From the NCBI GenBank assembly GCA_030248295.1, contig JASANH010001222.1, forward strand, positions 62,001 through 126,000: a DNA stretch of 64,000 nt, written 5' to 3'. How positions within the stretch are numbered: the stretch's first letter is position 1; each line of letters opens with the position of its first letter. Position numbers and translations under genes: made by a program. This document shows, one piece after another, positions 28,597 through 38,619 of the stretch. The notes under the pieces were generated by a model. The model saw only the letters and a program-made list of their open reading frames with translations. It did not search any database and was not told the DNA's origin. This stretch comes from Mesodorylaimus sp. YZB2_4 (taxonomy: Eukaryota > Nematoda > Enoplea > Dorylaimida > Dorylaimidae).

Positions 28597-29785
28597 TCCA
28601 CTTGAATGTTGATCCAAAGTGCGAACAATGAGCCTTCTGAATCCATGTTTTTTATGTCGTACGAGACATGTGCATTGTGTGGTAAAATTAAAAGTTGTGG
28701 TACGCATTGTTGGGTGACGTGGTTTACGTTCAGAAATTTGCTCCTCATTGTCGCGCTCAGTTTTCTCGCCCTCATTCTTTTAGCGATTCGAGGCCAATAG
28801 TATTCTTATTGCAGGTCAAAAAAGCTGCAGTATTTCGAGTCGAACCTGTCCCTGCCTCCTTTAACACGACCGGCGCTTGCTACGGTCCGAGTCAAGCTCA
28901 CTCGCGCATTTATCACAGCACGTATCTGTGAGGCGTGTAGATAGTACCTGGCCAGGTCCTTATCTTCAGCGCACACCTGGTCAGGTCGCTTTCGTGCCAT
29001 CCCACTTGTTCGTTTCTAACAGCCTGGTTTCATTGATTTTGAGAAGAAACTCAGTTCGATCAGATGTTTTGATAGGGGTCCTTCTGCCCTGCTTTAGAGT
29101 CAGTTTTCCAGGCGGTCTTACCAGGAGCTGGCTCAGTGACACAGTGATGGTCTACATATGTAGCAGCCCGTCATCTCACCAAGTTGGCTTTGGAACTTTG
29201 AAGTTAGGTGAATCAATTTGGCCACTGAAGGCTAGTTGAGAGAAAATTACACGTACAGCCTTAGATAGCAAAGGAGGGGCACATTCAAACTTATCTGTCT
29301 CCCCTGTTTCAGAGGCAAGCGTATTTGTACCACATCTTGGGTCTGGTGCGAATGCACTCAAACACAATGAATTTTAGATACTTTTTCGCATTGTCATACC
29401 CCCTTCTGGGACCCACAGTCCCCACACGGTCATAGCCCGCATACGAAGTAAATTCGCCCTTCCTTGTGCACAGGTCTGGTTGGCACTCGCACGCAGTACT
29501 GCCTGTGTACTGGCGCCCATTACTTAGGGCTAGCTGTGCTGACATTAGACACACCTGTCGGCCACTTGAAAGGCCTGCGCTGATGGATGCTGCCTTTACT
29601 GAACACACTTGCACTCATCCGTCGCCAGGACATTTGTGTAACGTTTATAGTGTGCGACAAGAAAGGGCATGTGCTGAGGACATGACTGAGCAGACGCTCG
29701 AAACCAGAGCCAAGTCGGCTATGTTTCGCGCGACAGGTTTTTTAGATCGATGATCGATGACCAGCTGAAAAGTCGATTCGTGCAG

Positions 29786-29916
29786 GCACACAAAGAAGAC
29801 GTATCGACGATAAATTCACGATTCCCTTCTCCTGCCGCCATGGTGCCAGCGACTCGTGGTATCCACACCCCAATAAGAAGGCATTTCTTTATGTTCATTT
29901 CGAAACGGGCGAGTAA
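29786..29916 (+). pseudogene. Possible isolated terminal exon, chitin-binding-like
   Basis: After an acceptor-like TTCGTGCAG, an open frame of 43 codons ends in TAA and includes CRHGASDSWYPHPNKKAFLY. The YPHP and aromatic spacing recall peritrophin-A (CBM14) modules, but expected cysteines are missing. No upstream exon could be linked. It may be a decayed exon or chance. Confidence 0.2.
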
Positions 29917-30046
29917 GTGAAGCTGTGCAGATGCGATCGGAACGAATTTCCTTTTAAATGGAGGCGCATTTGCTCAAAACGGCCAACGCTAGAAAAACAA
30001 GGCTTAGGAAAGTGGTTGGCAACTAGAAAGTAATGAAACGCTGAGT

Positions 30047-30052
30047 TTTATT
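30047..30052 (-). promoter_or_regulatory. Polyadenylation signal AATAAA (minus) for the GPCR gene
   Basis: TTTATT on the plus strand reads AATAAA on the minus strand, about 300 bp after the GPCR stop codon. Confidence 0.45.
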
Positions 30053-30355
30053 GAACCGAACAGAACGAGTTGAAGAGGCTAGGCCTCGGCTCTTAAAACA
30101 AATATAAGTAGTAAAAGGAATAAAAGCTGCTTCTTTTCGTCCTTTGAGTGCGGAAATGCCTCTGAAAATCCCATCGAGATCATCTGCCAGTCTTCAACCT
30201 CTCCAGACAACGCACGGCACTCGCACTGCTCACATCTATTAGCAGCCGCAGTCACAAAGGGCCAGGCACTGGGACAATGGGAAACACAAAGTGTCTACAA
30301 TTATGTCATGACCCATGGATCACACAAGTCTCCTACCAGAGCAGGAGAGACAGGA

Positions 30356-32005
30356 CTATAGCATTTCGTTATCAGTGATGAACCCGGATGGCCTCCTACT
30401 CAGCGTGGAGACGAGCAAGGCTGTCCCCTCTTCGAAGTGTACCACACTGTGACGACTCGATCGGCCGTTGGCGATGTTGTTTGGCTGGCGGAGTGACGAG
30501 GGGAGTGTCAGCTGGTCTTCGTGGTCATCGCCGTCCAACTGGTACTGACTAGTTTCCAGGGGGGCCGTTTTGGAATACCTTAAATTGGATATGAGAGGCT
30601 GGGGAGTGTTGCAGTTGGTCGTCAGTGGTGTCACGTCGGCCAGCGAGGAGAAGTATTCTGATCGGTCATTATTTCTTCTCCGTTCGTATTTGCACGGATA
30701 GCCGAATATGCGAATGACGATTTCTCTGAATTCTCTCATGCGGAAGTAGCAAATGGGTTGGATGGTGGAGTGGAGACCGCACAAAAGAACCAATATCCAA
30801 CGAGTGATTAACATGGTGCGCATACGCTCCGGGGACATGCGCGCTTGGGGGCTCAAATTGAAATGATGTAGAATTTGTATACTCGAATAACTTATCAAAT
30901 AAAGCATGTACACCAGAATGACCGACCCGATGACCAAGACGTATTTGTATCGTTTGAGTAATTGGCGTTTTATTTTGCGATCGTCCAAGTGCAGCATGTC
31001 GTTGCACTCGACACTCACCTCCGATGTTCGACGCGTGTTGGCATCGCCGTACATTCGACGATCGTGTTTTTGTATTTCTCGAATCACTTTGAAAAAGATA
31101 GTGTAACAAATAAGGACGACTAGAAGACTAAAAATGCAAAAACCAGTCAATGCGAATGTGAATACCAAATTGAGAACATTGGCGTCAGTTGCTGTCTCTG
31201 TGCGTCGAATCTGCTTACTCCTGTAGCTTCCCCCCTCGCCAGCCGACTGCGTGCCGTTGGTGTCGGTGGCTATGAAGACAGTGTCGTCCTTGCTTTTAAC
31301 CACGCTCGACGCCACAGTGAACACAATGCTGATTATCCAACTGACCCCCACCAAAGTCAGCACCAACTTGCGTCGGACGAGTTGGTGATAGCGAAGGGGG
31401 AATTTGATGTAGATGAACTCGTTTAGAGTAATCATGAGCAAATTGAAAATTGTGGCCAAATTGAAAAGGCGAAAGAATATGTTGACGTACTGGTCGATAC
31501 GAGTGGCCAACACTTTCCGATCTTCGTTCACGCTGGGCGGCATGACGAAGCGGAGGGCGTGCGAGGCCAGGCAAATCCCCTTCGACGCATCGATTATCGC
31601 GAAATTGATAATCAGCAGATAAAATACTTGCTGCAACACGAGCCTCTTGTGAGTAATGAGTATGGCCAATATGACTAGGTTGATACACAGGGTGATAAAG
31701 CCCAGAGCTGTGAAGGCTTTGGCGAAACTCGTACCCAGCTCGGCCGTCGCCCTGGTGAACTCGATGCCCTCGAAGAGTTGTCGCAGTCTGTCATCGAACG
31801 GACTCGAATCGTCTGTCTCATTCGACGCATCACTGACGGTCGTAAAGTTAATTGCTGCTTTGGCACTTTCTAAGAGGAACTTACGGTAATTCATTCGAAC
31901 TACGTCCAAGTCCTTAACAGCCATGATTGCCGGCCGACCAGCCTGCTCCTTGTATGCAGAATAAGGTGCCAGCCGAAGCAGCCAATCCGGATGGAATAAA
32001 GCCAC
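30356..32005 (-). CDS. Rhodopsin-family-like G protein-coupled receptor, atypical
   Basis: This intronless gene of up to 549 aa encodes a plasma-membrane receptor with unknown ligand. Seven hydrophobic segments are visible at about 98-118, 126-148, 172-197, 213-236, 280-306, 353-378 and 398-420. The N-terminal stretch before TM1 has N-glycosylation sites (NFT, NET). The cytoplasmic loop between TM5 and TM6 and the long Ser-rich tail are basic to mixed. The DRY position at the end of TM3 reads NEF (TLNEFIYIKFPLRY), and the NPxxY position in TM7 reads IQPICYF. I also see no Cys at the usual start of TM3, so the common extracellular disulfide may be lacking. Met28 (MAVKDL) is an equally possible start, since the first 27 residues look unlike a signal peptide. 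I cannot name the receptor subfamily. Confidence 0.8.
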   Translation of the reverse strand: MALFHPDWLLRLAPYSAYKEQAGRPAIMAVKDLDVVRMNYRKFLLESAKAAINFTTVSDASNETDDSSPFDDRLRQLFEGIEFTRATAELGTSFAKAFTALGFITLCINLVILAILITHKRLVLQQVFYLLIINFAIIDASKGICLASHALRFVMPPSVNEDRKVLATRIDQYVNIFFRLFNLATIFNLLMITLNEFIYIKFPLRYHQLVRRKLVLTLVGVSWIISIVFTVASSVVKSKDDTVFIATDTNGTQSAGEGGSYRSKQIRRTETATDANVLNLVFTFALTGFCIFSLLVVLICYTIFFKVIREIQKHDRRMYGDANTRRTSEVSVECNDMLHLDDRKIKRQLLKRYKYVLVIGSVILVYMLYLISYSSIQILHHFNLSPQARMSPERMRTMLITRWILVLLCGLHSTIQPICYFRMREFREIVIRIFGYPCKYERRRNNDRSEYFSSLADVTPLTTNCNTPQPLISNLRYSKTAPLETSQYQLDGDDHEDQLTLPSSLRQPNNIANGRSSRHSVVHFEEGTALLVSTLSRRPSGFITDNEML

Positions 32006-35000
32006 TGACTCCGGCCGGGTGCTTACTGGTTAGCAGGCTCTGTCGAAGAAGAACATAAAAGCATTGCTAAGGTTAGTTTTCATCGAAATCCAAGTCGTAC
32101 CAGTTTCAAATACTATTTTCCAACAAGGCCCAATTGCGGCCTACGCTTTAATGGAATTTGGCCGCAACCGTCCTGTCATAAATAGAAAAAAGGGCTAGTT
32201 TCCTCTGCCTTGTATCCAAGCCCATTAGCCGGGCATGGCGCATAGGTAGACGCGTGGAGGAGACTCGGCTGAACTGGACCTATCCAGCATTCTTGATCAA
32301 TATGGAAAAAGGCATCTACTGATATCGAATTACAATGACTGACTGCCGCCCGGCGTTAACGAAATCATCTTTCTCTGGCCCCTATCAGCGGCCTCTCTCA
32401 TCAGGACCCGTCTGCAAGTGGACAAATGATCGAGTTCAGGACACGAGGCTGACCCGATTGCATCATTTGCCGATGCGGACCTTGTCATTCGAACTCGGCG
32501 CCCTTTCTTTCACGCCTGCTGACATTTTTATACTCAAACGAGGCCTTGCTTCTCGCTTTTTTTGGACCTCGCCAAGCGCATCGGCTAAGATTATTGGAGG
32601 AATGCAAAAAAGCGGCTTCTGCTCGTCATTTTGTCCAGCACTCGGGAGAGACTAATCGATATGGCCGGCAGCGACGATTAGGAAATCTCTAATCGGCCGA
32701 CCGAGTGCCACAAAACAATTCAGCCATAGGAAATTGGGCGGGGCAAAAAATATACAAAACTCTACTTTCATCCAACCATGAAGTATGATTGGGACTGCGA
32801 AAAAGATGCTGAGTAGACCCTATAGTTTATCCCGGCTGATACTTCCTCCAGCGTGGGTCGAGTGTTCTTGTAAAAAGGGGCCCAGTTACGGGTGCTATGC
32901 TACGCCTCGATTGACCATAAAAGGGGCCAATAGGCGCCGCGCTTTGATTTATACCCGACTACTAGCTACTCGTGCAATGGAAACCGAGCGTGCGTCATTG
33001 GCAGGCGTGAGTGCGAGCTCGAAAACAGATTCCAACTCACTCAATACCAACAACAAACGAGTGCATTCATAATTGATGCCCTGTTGACTCGTCGCGATTC
33101 AGTCTGGAACACCCACCAACCGGCATAATAAGCTAGCTCGAAACGAGACACTTAGCTTCTTATTTCTTAAGAAAGAGTTTTTTTTGTTTCCTGTTTTACC
33201 TGAACACTGTGCTCACGTCGCCAAGGAGGCCAACCTGGTATTAGGGAAATGTTTCCTCTCACATCGTTCACCCTCGCTGAGCTTAAACGATGAGGCGACC
33301 AGGTTGGAGGAAGAAAAAATTGGGCATGCAGAAAAATGTTGAGAGTGGAGAGAATTTATGAAAAAGACCTTACATAATAAACGATCCGCACTATTCGACG
33401 ACTGAAAGGGATAGCGCAGCAAATGAATCAAAGAAAAGCATGTTGCCTACAACACACCCTTTTTGACGAATCGACAACGCAAGTGAAAGCGAAAAGTGAT
33501 TGTCTATCAAAGTTGAAAAAGAAGACAGCTGACAGAGGAGAGCCTTGGAAAAGTGACACGCAACCAGCACCCCTCATCATTTTCACGTGTAAACTAGACT
33601 CCGGCCAAACTTGTACTCGCTACAAGCAATATAAGCCGACTGAAAAAGGTTACCACCTATCCACTCGTATTTTATCCCCCTAAGCCTAAGCACTCGCCCG
33701 ACCGATTATGCTGTCGGCGTCAGCTGCGTCAATTTTTTTGAAAAGCCTCCAGTAGCCGGACCGAGTACTCCAGCATTGCATCTAGTCCAATCCAGGCCCA
33801 GCTTGAAAGGATACTTCCACAAAGGGACGTAAAAGGCGACGAGTGTGGAGCTAACCTAGCGTGAAGCATCGGCCATGCTAGGCTGAGCCAGGACAAGAGA
33901 AGAAACGCAAAAACTTGGCCGGCTGGAAGAAGCCACGTTTCGCTTTTCATAATTAAGCCTGGGCCTCATCGTCCGACTAAGGTACACGTCATATCTGAGT
34001 GGAAGGAGAGGAATTTCTTAACATTCCTGGCTGGGGGAAATACAGATAGCATCCTGGAGGAAATGATCCAGCAGCTGCGCGCCACATGGCCGAGGGATAA
34101 GAGCAGTCATAATCTTGTCGGGTCTCTGATCGTCGTTTCTATCATTTCCTGCACAGACAGAGAAGTCTTGATTCGACTGTGCGTCAGTCAGACATGCCAG
34201 AGGACAGCAGTTAGTCCCTCCCCAACTCATAGGTCATTATCAGTATGCCATGCCCTGGGCGCACGAATTCCTCCCCTTTCTCCTAGCTCTCCGTCTCGTC
34301 TTCTGTCCTCGGCAGATGCAAGTTGCTCAAAAGCAATTTGTCCAAACGTCAGTTAAAATAGAAAAAAATCAGATAAAAAATTGCGCGTCAAAACACCAAT
34401 ATCTTTTCGCTTTTGGCATGGAAAGAACACAGACTCCTAAACAGGGCCTATAGCCAGTGGCTGATGCTGGTTGTGTTGGCGTAGTTCTCATTTCCGTCTC
34501 GCATAGCCCTGGGGCTCGGCTCCACTTATGGACACTAATCCCGTGGCGAGAGTGGGAGGATCGAGGGATCAATGCAATTGTGTTGCTAAGAATGAAGGAG
34601 AAGGAATGTTTAATTTTGACACACTTTAGACGTTTGTTTCGTCATAAAAGATTTCAAAAAACCATTTGGCGGAACTTTTTCTTAAATTTTCAGGGCACCT
34701 TTTTAATGCTGGTATAGCAATAGCAAGTTTTCAAGCAAACTAACTAGCAGACAAAGAAAGCGATGCGAGCAGGAAGCACCCAGTTTCTAGAATGGCTGAC
34801 ATTCAAAAAGAAGATAAAAACAATTTTTGCAAAGTGCATTTAGGTTTTTCAATTTCCTTTTTTCATATTCGCTTGACTGAGCTCGATAAAAGCAAGTACG
34901 TCTAGAATCCATTAGAAGAGCTGTGATTTGTTAGATCTGCGCCCATATGCTGGTGAAAATGTGCGATAAGGTAGGCTCAAATGGGCCAATAGAAGACGGA

Positions 35001-35921
35001 CAGGCACTCCGAGGACGGAAGCTGGTGTCACAACATGCATGCCAGGGGACCAGGGCTTGCAAGTGCACTTGGACCACGCAACAGTCGAGTGACGAGGACA
35101 TGCGAGCCCCCCTCGACAAACAAGAATAAGTGGAGAAGGAATTCATAAACATTCCATTTTCCCAATTCAATGGCCACTAACCAAACCATTCGGCTACGGT
35201 ATAACTGCTCGGGACAGTCCCGACTCTGCACATTCACAATGGCAATTGCGCAAATGCTTTCCACAATATTATACGTGTTTGACAAGAATAAGGGGTTAGG
35301 TTGAATTTTGAATTGAAAAAGCTGAAATTTCAGGTTCGTATACACTGGAGTCGGCTTTCACGAAACCTAGCACTACTCATTTTGGCCAATGACAAATTAC
35401 ACAATTTAGGTAGCAATTTGAAAAAAGTCCAAATTTTATACCCTGTCGTAACTGGATGAAAAGAGGAAATATGAATTCAGACGGACTCATTTTAGAATCC
35501 TATTTGACTACTATTCAACATTCGGTTATTCTCGTCCAGACGGATCCGGTTGCCAGCTGTTTATTCAATAGACCGTATTGTGTGAGAAAAACTTGACTGG
35601 CCTATTTTAAACAGCTCTAACGTTAGTAACACGAAAAAGATGCAAACCTAGACAATTTCTTTTTGCCTTCCTTTTTAACCACGTCTCAATAACAGTGTGC
35701 AATTATACAAAAGATTAACACAATCAACCATTTTGGTCTTATGCTTAAAAAAAGTAAAAAGAAATTTTTAAAACCACACTCAACCATGCAACTACCACAA
35801 CCATGAACACTTGGCAGTAAAATAATATATTGGCCAAAAATACCCTCAAGACCACCCACGAATAAAATATTGCACCTCATAGCTGCCGATAGAGTCGAGG
35901 GAATGTTCCGCCTGATTTATA
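32006..35921. other. Intergenic region, nothing recognised
   Basis: About 3.9 kb contain only short unmatched ORFs on both strands. The part next to the GPCR start presumably holds its promoter and any 5' untranslated exon, but I see no distinct motif. No repeat or RNA gene was recognised. Confidence 0.5.
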
Positions 35922-36936
35922 CTAGTAGTAATCGGGTAATGGACTAGCAACAAGTTTGACGAAATCTTCATATCGAACCATGCTGTTTGGAACGATGTTA
36001 GCTTCTTTGAAAATGATGTCAACTGTAAAAAACAAGACACGTTCATTACTGCTAACGATAAACTACTATCCCATCTCGTATTTCCAACAAAGACTGTGAC
36101 ATTTACTGCCTAAACAAGCCCAATGCCTATCTTGTACACATTGCAACTGATGGCCTTCTCACAACTAGGCTACATTTGTCAAAGAAATGGCCACACGAGA
36201 GGAAAAATAGAAGAGTGAAAGAGGATGCTAATTAGTGGTTCGCTTAGACAAGTCTCCCATGGCTGCTATTGACAGCTCTCTCGCTCATCTGGCCATTCAT
36301 ATGATAGAATTTGAGACGATCAAATCATAATGCTCAGTCGGACCTATCTGAACGTACCTTCACGGTTCGTCAACCGTTCACCGATGCCAATCAAAATAGA
36401 ACGTAGTTCCTTGGCTGCTATCTGACCTGTTTTTTGCCGATCGTGAGCTCGAAATGCTATCAGAATTTCCTGCATAGGCTTCTCCTTTTTGGAATGCTCA
36501 TGCATGACGTCCAAGAACGTGGCGAAATCGATTTTACCTCCTAAAAGTGGAAAAAAGTCTTTTTTTTTATTAGGCCGAGGTCATTTTCAACCCGTCATGC
36601 CCACAAATTTAGCATGTCACCTACACAACTCAACACATAGGCCTAATACCTTTATTTTTGAAATACGTTTCAGCTTCGAGAACAGTCGGACTCGATCCCA
36701 GACATCGCATGATATATCGTAGATGACCAGGCGTTTCCACCACTCCTTTCCGCGCGTACAAATAAAATGCTTCGCGGAATTCTAAAATGACACAAATTCA
36801 TGCTGTAGCCTATTCTAAAAATGGAAAGGACACTATCTGACTTACCATCGATATCTTTTTGCATAAAATGATGAGTCTAAAAAATAAAACTTAAGCCAAG
36901 TAAATTTGCATTCAATAAAAACGACTTTTTTACCAT
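35922..36936 (-). CDS. Calmodulin-like protein 4 (CALML4)-like EF-hand protein
   Basis: Five exons on the minus strand join to 149 aa: 36934-36936, 36846-36876, 36650-36781, 36358-36540 and 35922-36022. The start codon is the last three bases of its exon. The protein (MTHHFMQKDIDEFREAFYLY, KIDFATFLDVMHEHSKKEK, GIGERLTNREVDIIFKEAN, ending LPLPDYY-like) aligns end to end with CALML4. CALML4 is a light chain of unconventional myosin, known from brush-border and hair-bundle adhesion complexes. The EF-hand loops are degenerate: the loop after FYLY reads ARKGVVETPGHL and that after FRA reads HDRQKTGQIAAK, lacking several acidic ligands. Calcium binding is therefore doubtful, in line with a structural light-chain role. 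It is divergent from the lectin gene, with 296 bp between the two start codons. Confidence 0.85.
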
Positions 36937-37232
36937 GATCGTAGCTTCTTCGGCTCCAGTCCAGATTAATCCACACGTAATGGCAATGGCCTGACATGAA
37001 GAACCAGAGGCCATCGACCCTTTCCTCGCTGATGTGCATGTACGCGACTGCCTACTGCAATCCCGCGCACGCCACTACGACGCCGCCAGCGGATGTGTAA
37101 AGTAGCTGACCAATAGGACGACAGTACGAACCAGCCAATCACAGCAGGCAGTGCAAAGTACATCCAACACTAGAACGCTCACTTCTGCTTCGAGGTTTGG
37201 CGCGGGTGGTTGCATAAAGTCGGAGCTCCGAT
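36937..37232. promoter_or_regulatory. Shared divergent promoter region
   Basis: The 296-bp gap between the start codons of the CALML4-like and lectin genes must hold both promoters and 5' leaders. I see no TATA box near either start. Part of this stretch (36937-37019) is open on the minus strand and could be the 5' leader of the CALML4-like mRNA. Confidence 0.5.
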
Positions 37233-38339
37233 ATGCGATTTATTGTAATCTCAGTGTCAGTTGTGTTCGTCGTAATTGCAGCGATCAGACTTTACGACGA
37301 TTGCCCAGAAGGCTCCTTTCCAGCCGATGAATTCAGCTGCATTATCGTACGAAAGGTCAAACACGAGCGAGACGAAAAGAGGTTTTTGGTCAAGCAGTGG
37401 GCAGAAGAGTATTGTGATCTGCAATCTGTTGGCAACAAGAAATGGAAACTTCCAAAAGTTGACAATGAACGGAAAAGTCGCGGAATCGCACGGATATTTG
37501 CTGAAATAGTTCCGCACGCGCGTCTAGGCAAAAGACACATCTGGCTGGGGTTACGTCGATTCGGCCCGAAAACTGATCTATTTAATCTTGCCGAATGGGC
37601 GGACGAAAAGTATTGGTATTGGACCAGGGACAATACGACGTTATTGAAAAGCCTCACGACCATGAATCGTGATTTCTGGGAACCCAATCAGCCAAACAAT
37701 GGACGCGCCATCGAACTAAAAAATTGGACCTTCAGCGAAGATTGTGCTGTGGCTGACATCGGGCCAGAGGATGTGGCGGCTGATGGTTCGAAGTATCAGG
37801 AGATGAGGTTCCGCGATTCTATGTGCACTATTACACAATCAAACAGTAACCTCGAGCGGACCACAATCGATGCCGTTATTTGCGAATACATCGCTACGCC
37901 CGAGCCGGATCAATCGCAATTCGAGTGGTGGTTCTATCTTTTATGCGCGATTATGGTCTTCCTTCCCGTCACCATCTTGATCACAGTAATCTTCTATTAC
38001 AGAATACGACGATCCAAGCATCGATCCAAAAGCTCATTAAAAAGCCCACTGTCGCCTCTGCAACGTCCGGAAGCAACGCTACAAAACAAAAAGATCATCT
38101 TGCTGCAAACTGCTCGTCTCAGCAATCAGTTAAAAAAGTCAGCAAGTCCAAAACTCGCCTCGCCATCACCAAAGAAGAAAGCGAGTTCGCCCTCAATGGC
38201 CATGAGGAAATCCACAGGCAAGCATATCGCTGGAACCGAGGAAGAAGAGGAGCATCACTACAGCAACGTCGAGCCACCAACGCGCACATCACGTCGTTCA
38301 AAAAGCAAGACGTCAATAGCCGTGATTCGCAAGAAATGA
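37233..38339 (+). CDS. Single-pass membrane C-type lectin-like receptor
   Basis: This is an intronless gene of 368 aa. Residues 1-19 form a hydrophobic signal peptide (FIVISVSVVFVVIAAI). A C-type lectin-like domain follows at about 24-220, with first cysteines at CPEGSFPADEFSC, the WIGL-type core IWLGLRR, an EPN motif in FWEPNQPNN (the mannose-type signature) and the paired late cysteines EDCAVAD and CEYIA. The WND motif is not conserved (RFRDSMC), so sugar binding is uncertain. A transmembrane segment lies at about 229-252 (LLCAIMVFLPVTILITVIFYY). The tail of about 115 residues is very Lys/Ser-rich and carries EEEEEHHYSNVEPP. YSNV fits the YxNx consensus bound by Grb2-type SH2 domains when phosphorylated. 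A role in adhesion or pathogen sensing is inference. Confidence 0.82.
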   Translation: MRFIVISVSVVFVVIAAIRLYDDCPEGSFPADEFSCIIVRKVKHERDEKRFLVKQWAEEYCDLQSVGNKKWKLPKVDNERKSRGIARIFAEIVPHARLGKRHIWLGLRRFGPKTDLFNLAEWADEKYWYWTRDNTTLLKSLTTMNRDFWEPNQPNNGRAIELKNWTFSEDCAVADIGPEDVAADGSKYQEMRFRDSMCTITQSNSNLERTTIDAVICEYIATPEPDQSQFEWWFYLLCAIMVFLPVTILITVIFYYRIRRSKHRSKSSLKSPLSPLQRPEATLQNKKIILLQTARLSNQLKKSASPKLASPSPKKKASSPSMAMRKSTGKHIAGTEEEEEHHYSNVEPPTRTSRRSKSKTSIAVIRKK

Positions 38340-38619
38340 TCCCTCTTCTGTTACTAATTCTTGCAATGAATGTTTGATCAAAACTCTCCAGTCATCGCTT
38401 TACGAAATCAGCCCTTAAAAACGTACAAAATGCCGAAGTCTGACACGAGGCTACCACTCTACAACCATCCAATTACACCTATACCATATCCAGCGCGAAT
38501 ATAATACTAGGCAACTACTAGCACGTCAGGCCCAGCCGACGCCAGTCTTATCACTTCTAGTCAAGCTTACCTAATGGCCAACCAATCAAGACACAAACTA
38601 TCACTCGTCATCAGCTCGG

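Larger units (their letters stand above)
28597..30355. other. Intergenic region with one possible orphan exon
   Basis: I see no complete gene between the UBE2Q stop and the GPCR stop. The only stretch with protein-like character is the possible exon at 29786-29916, listed separately. Confidence 0.5.
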
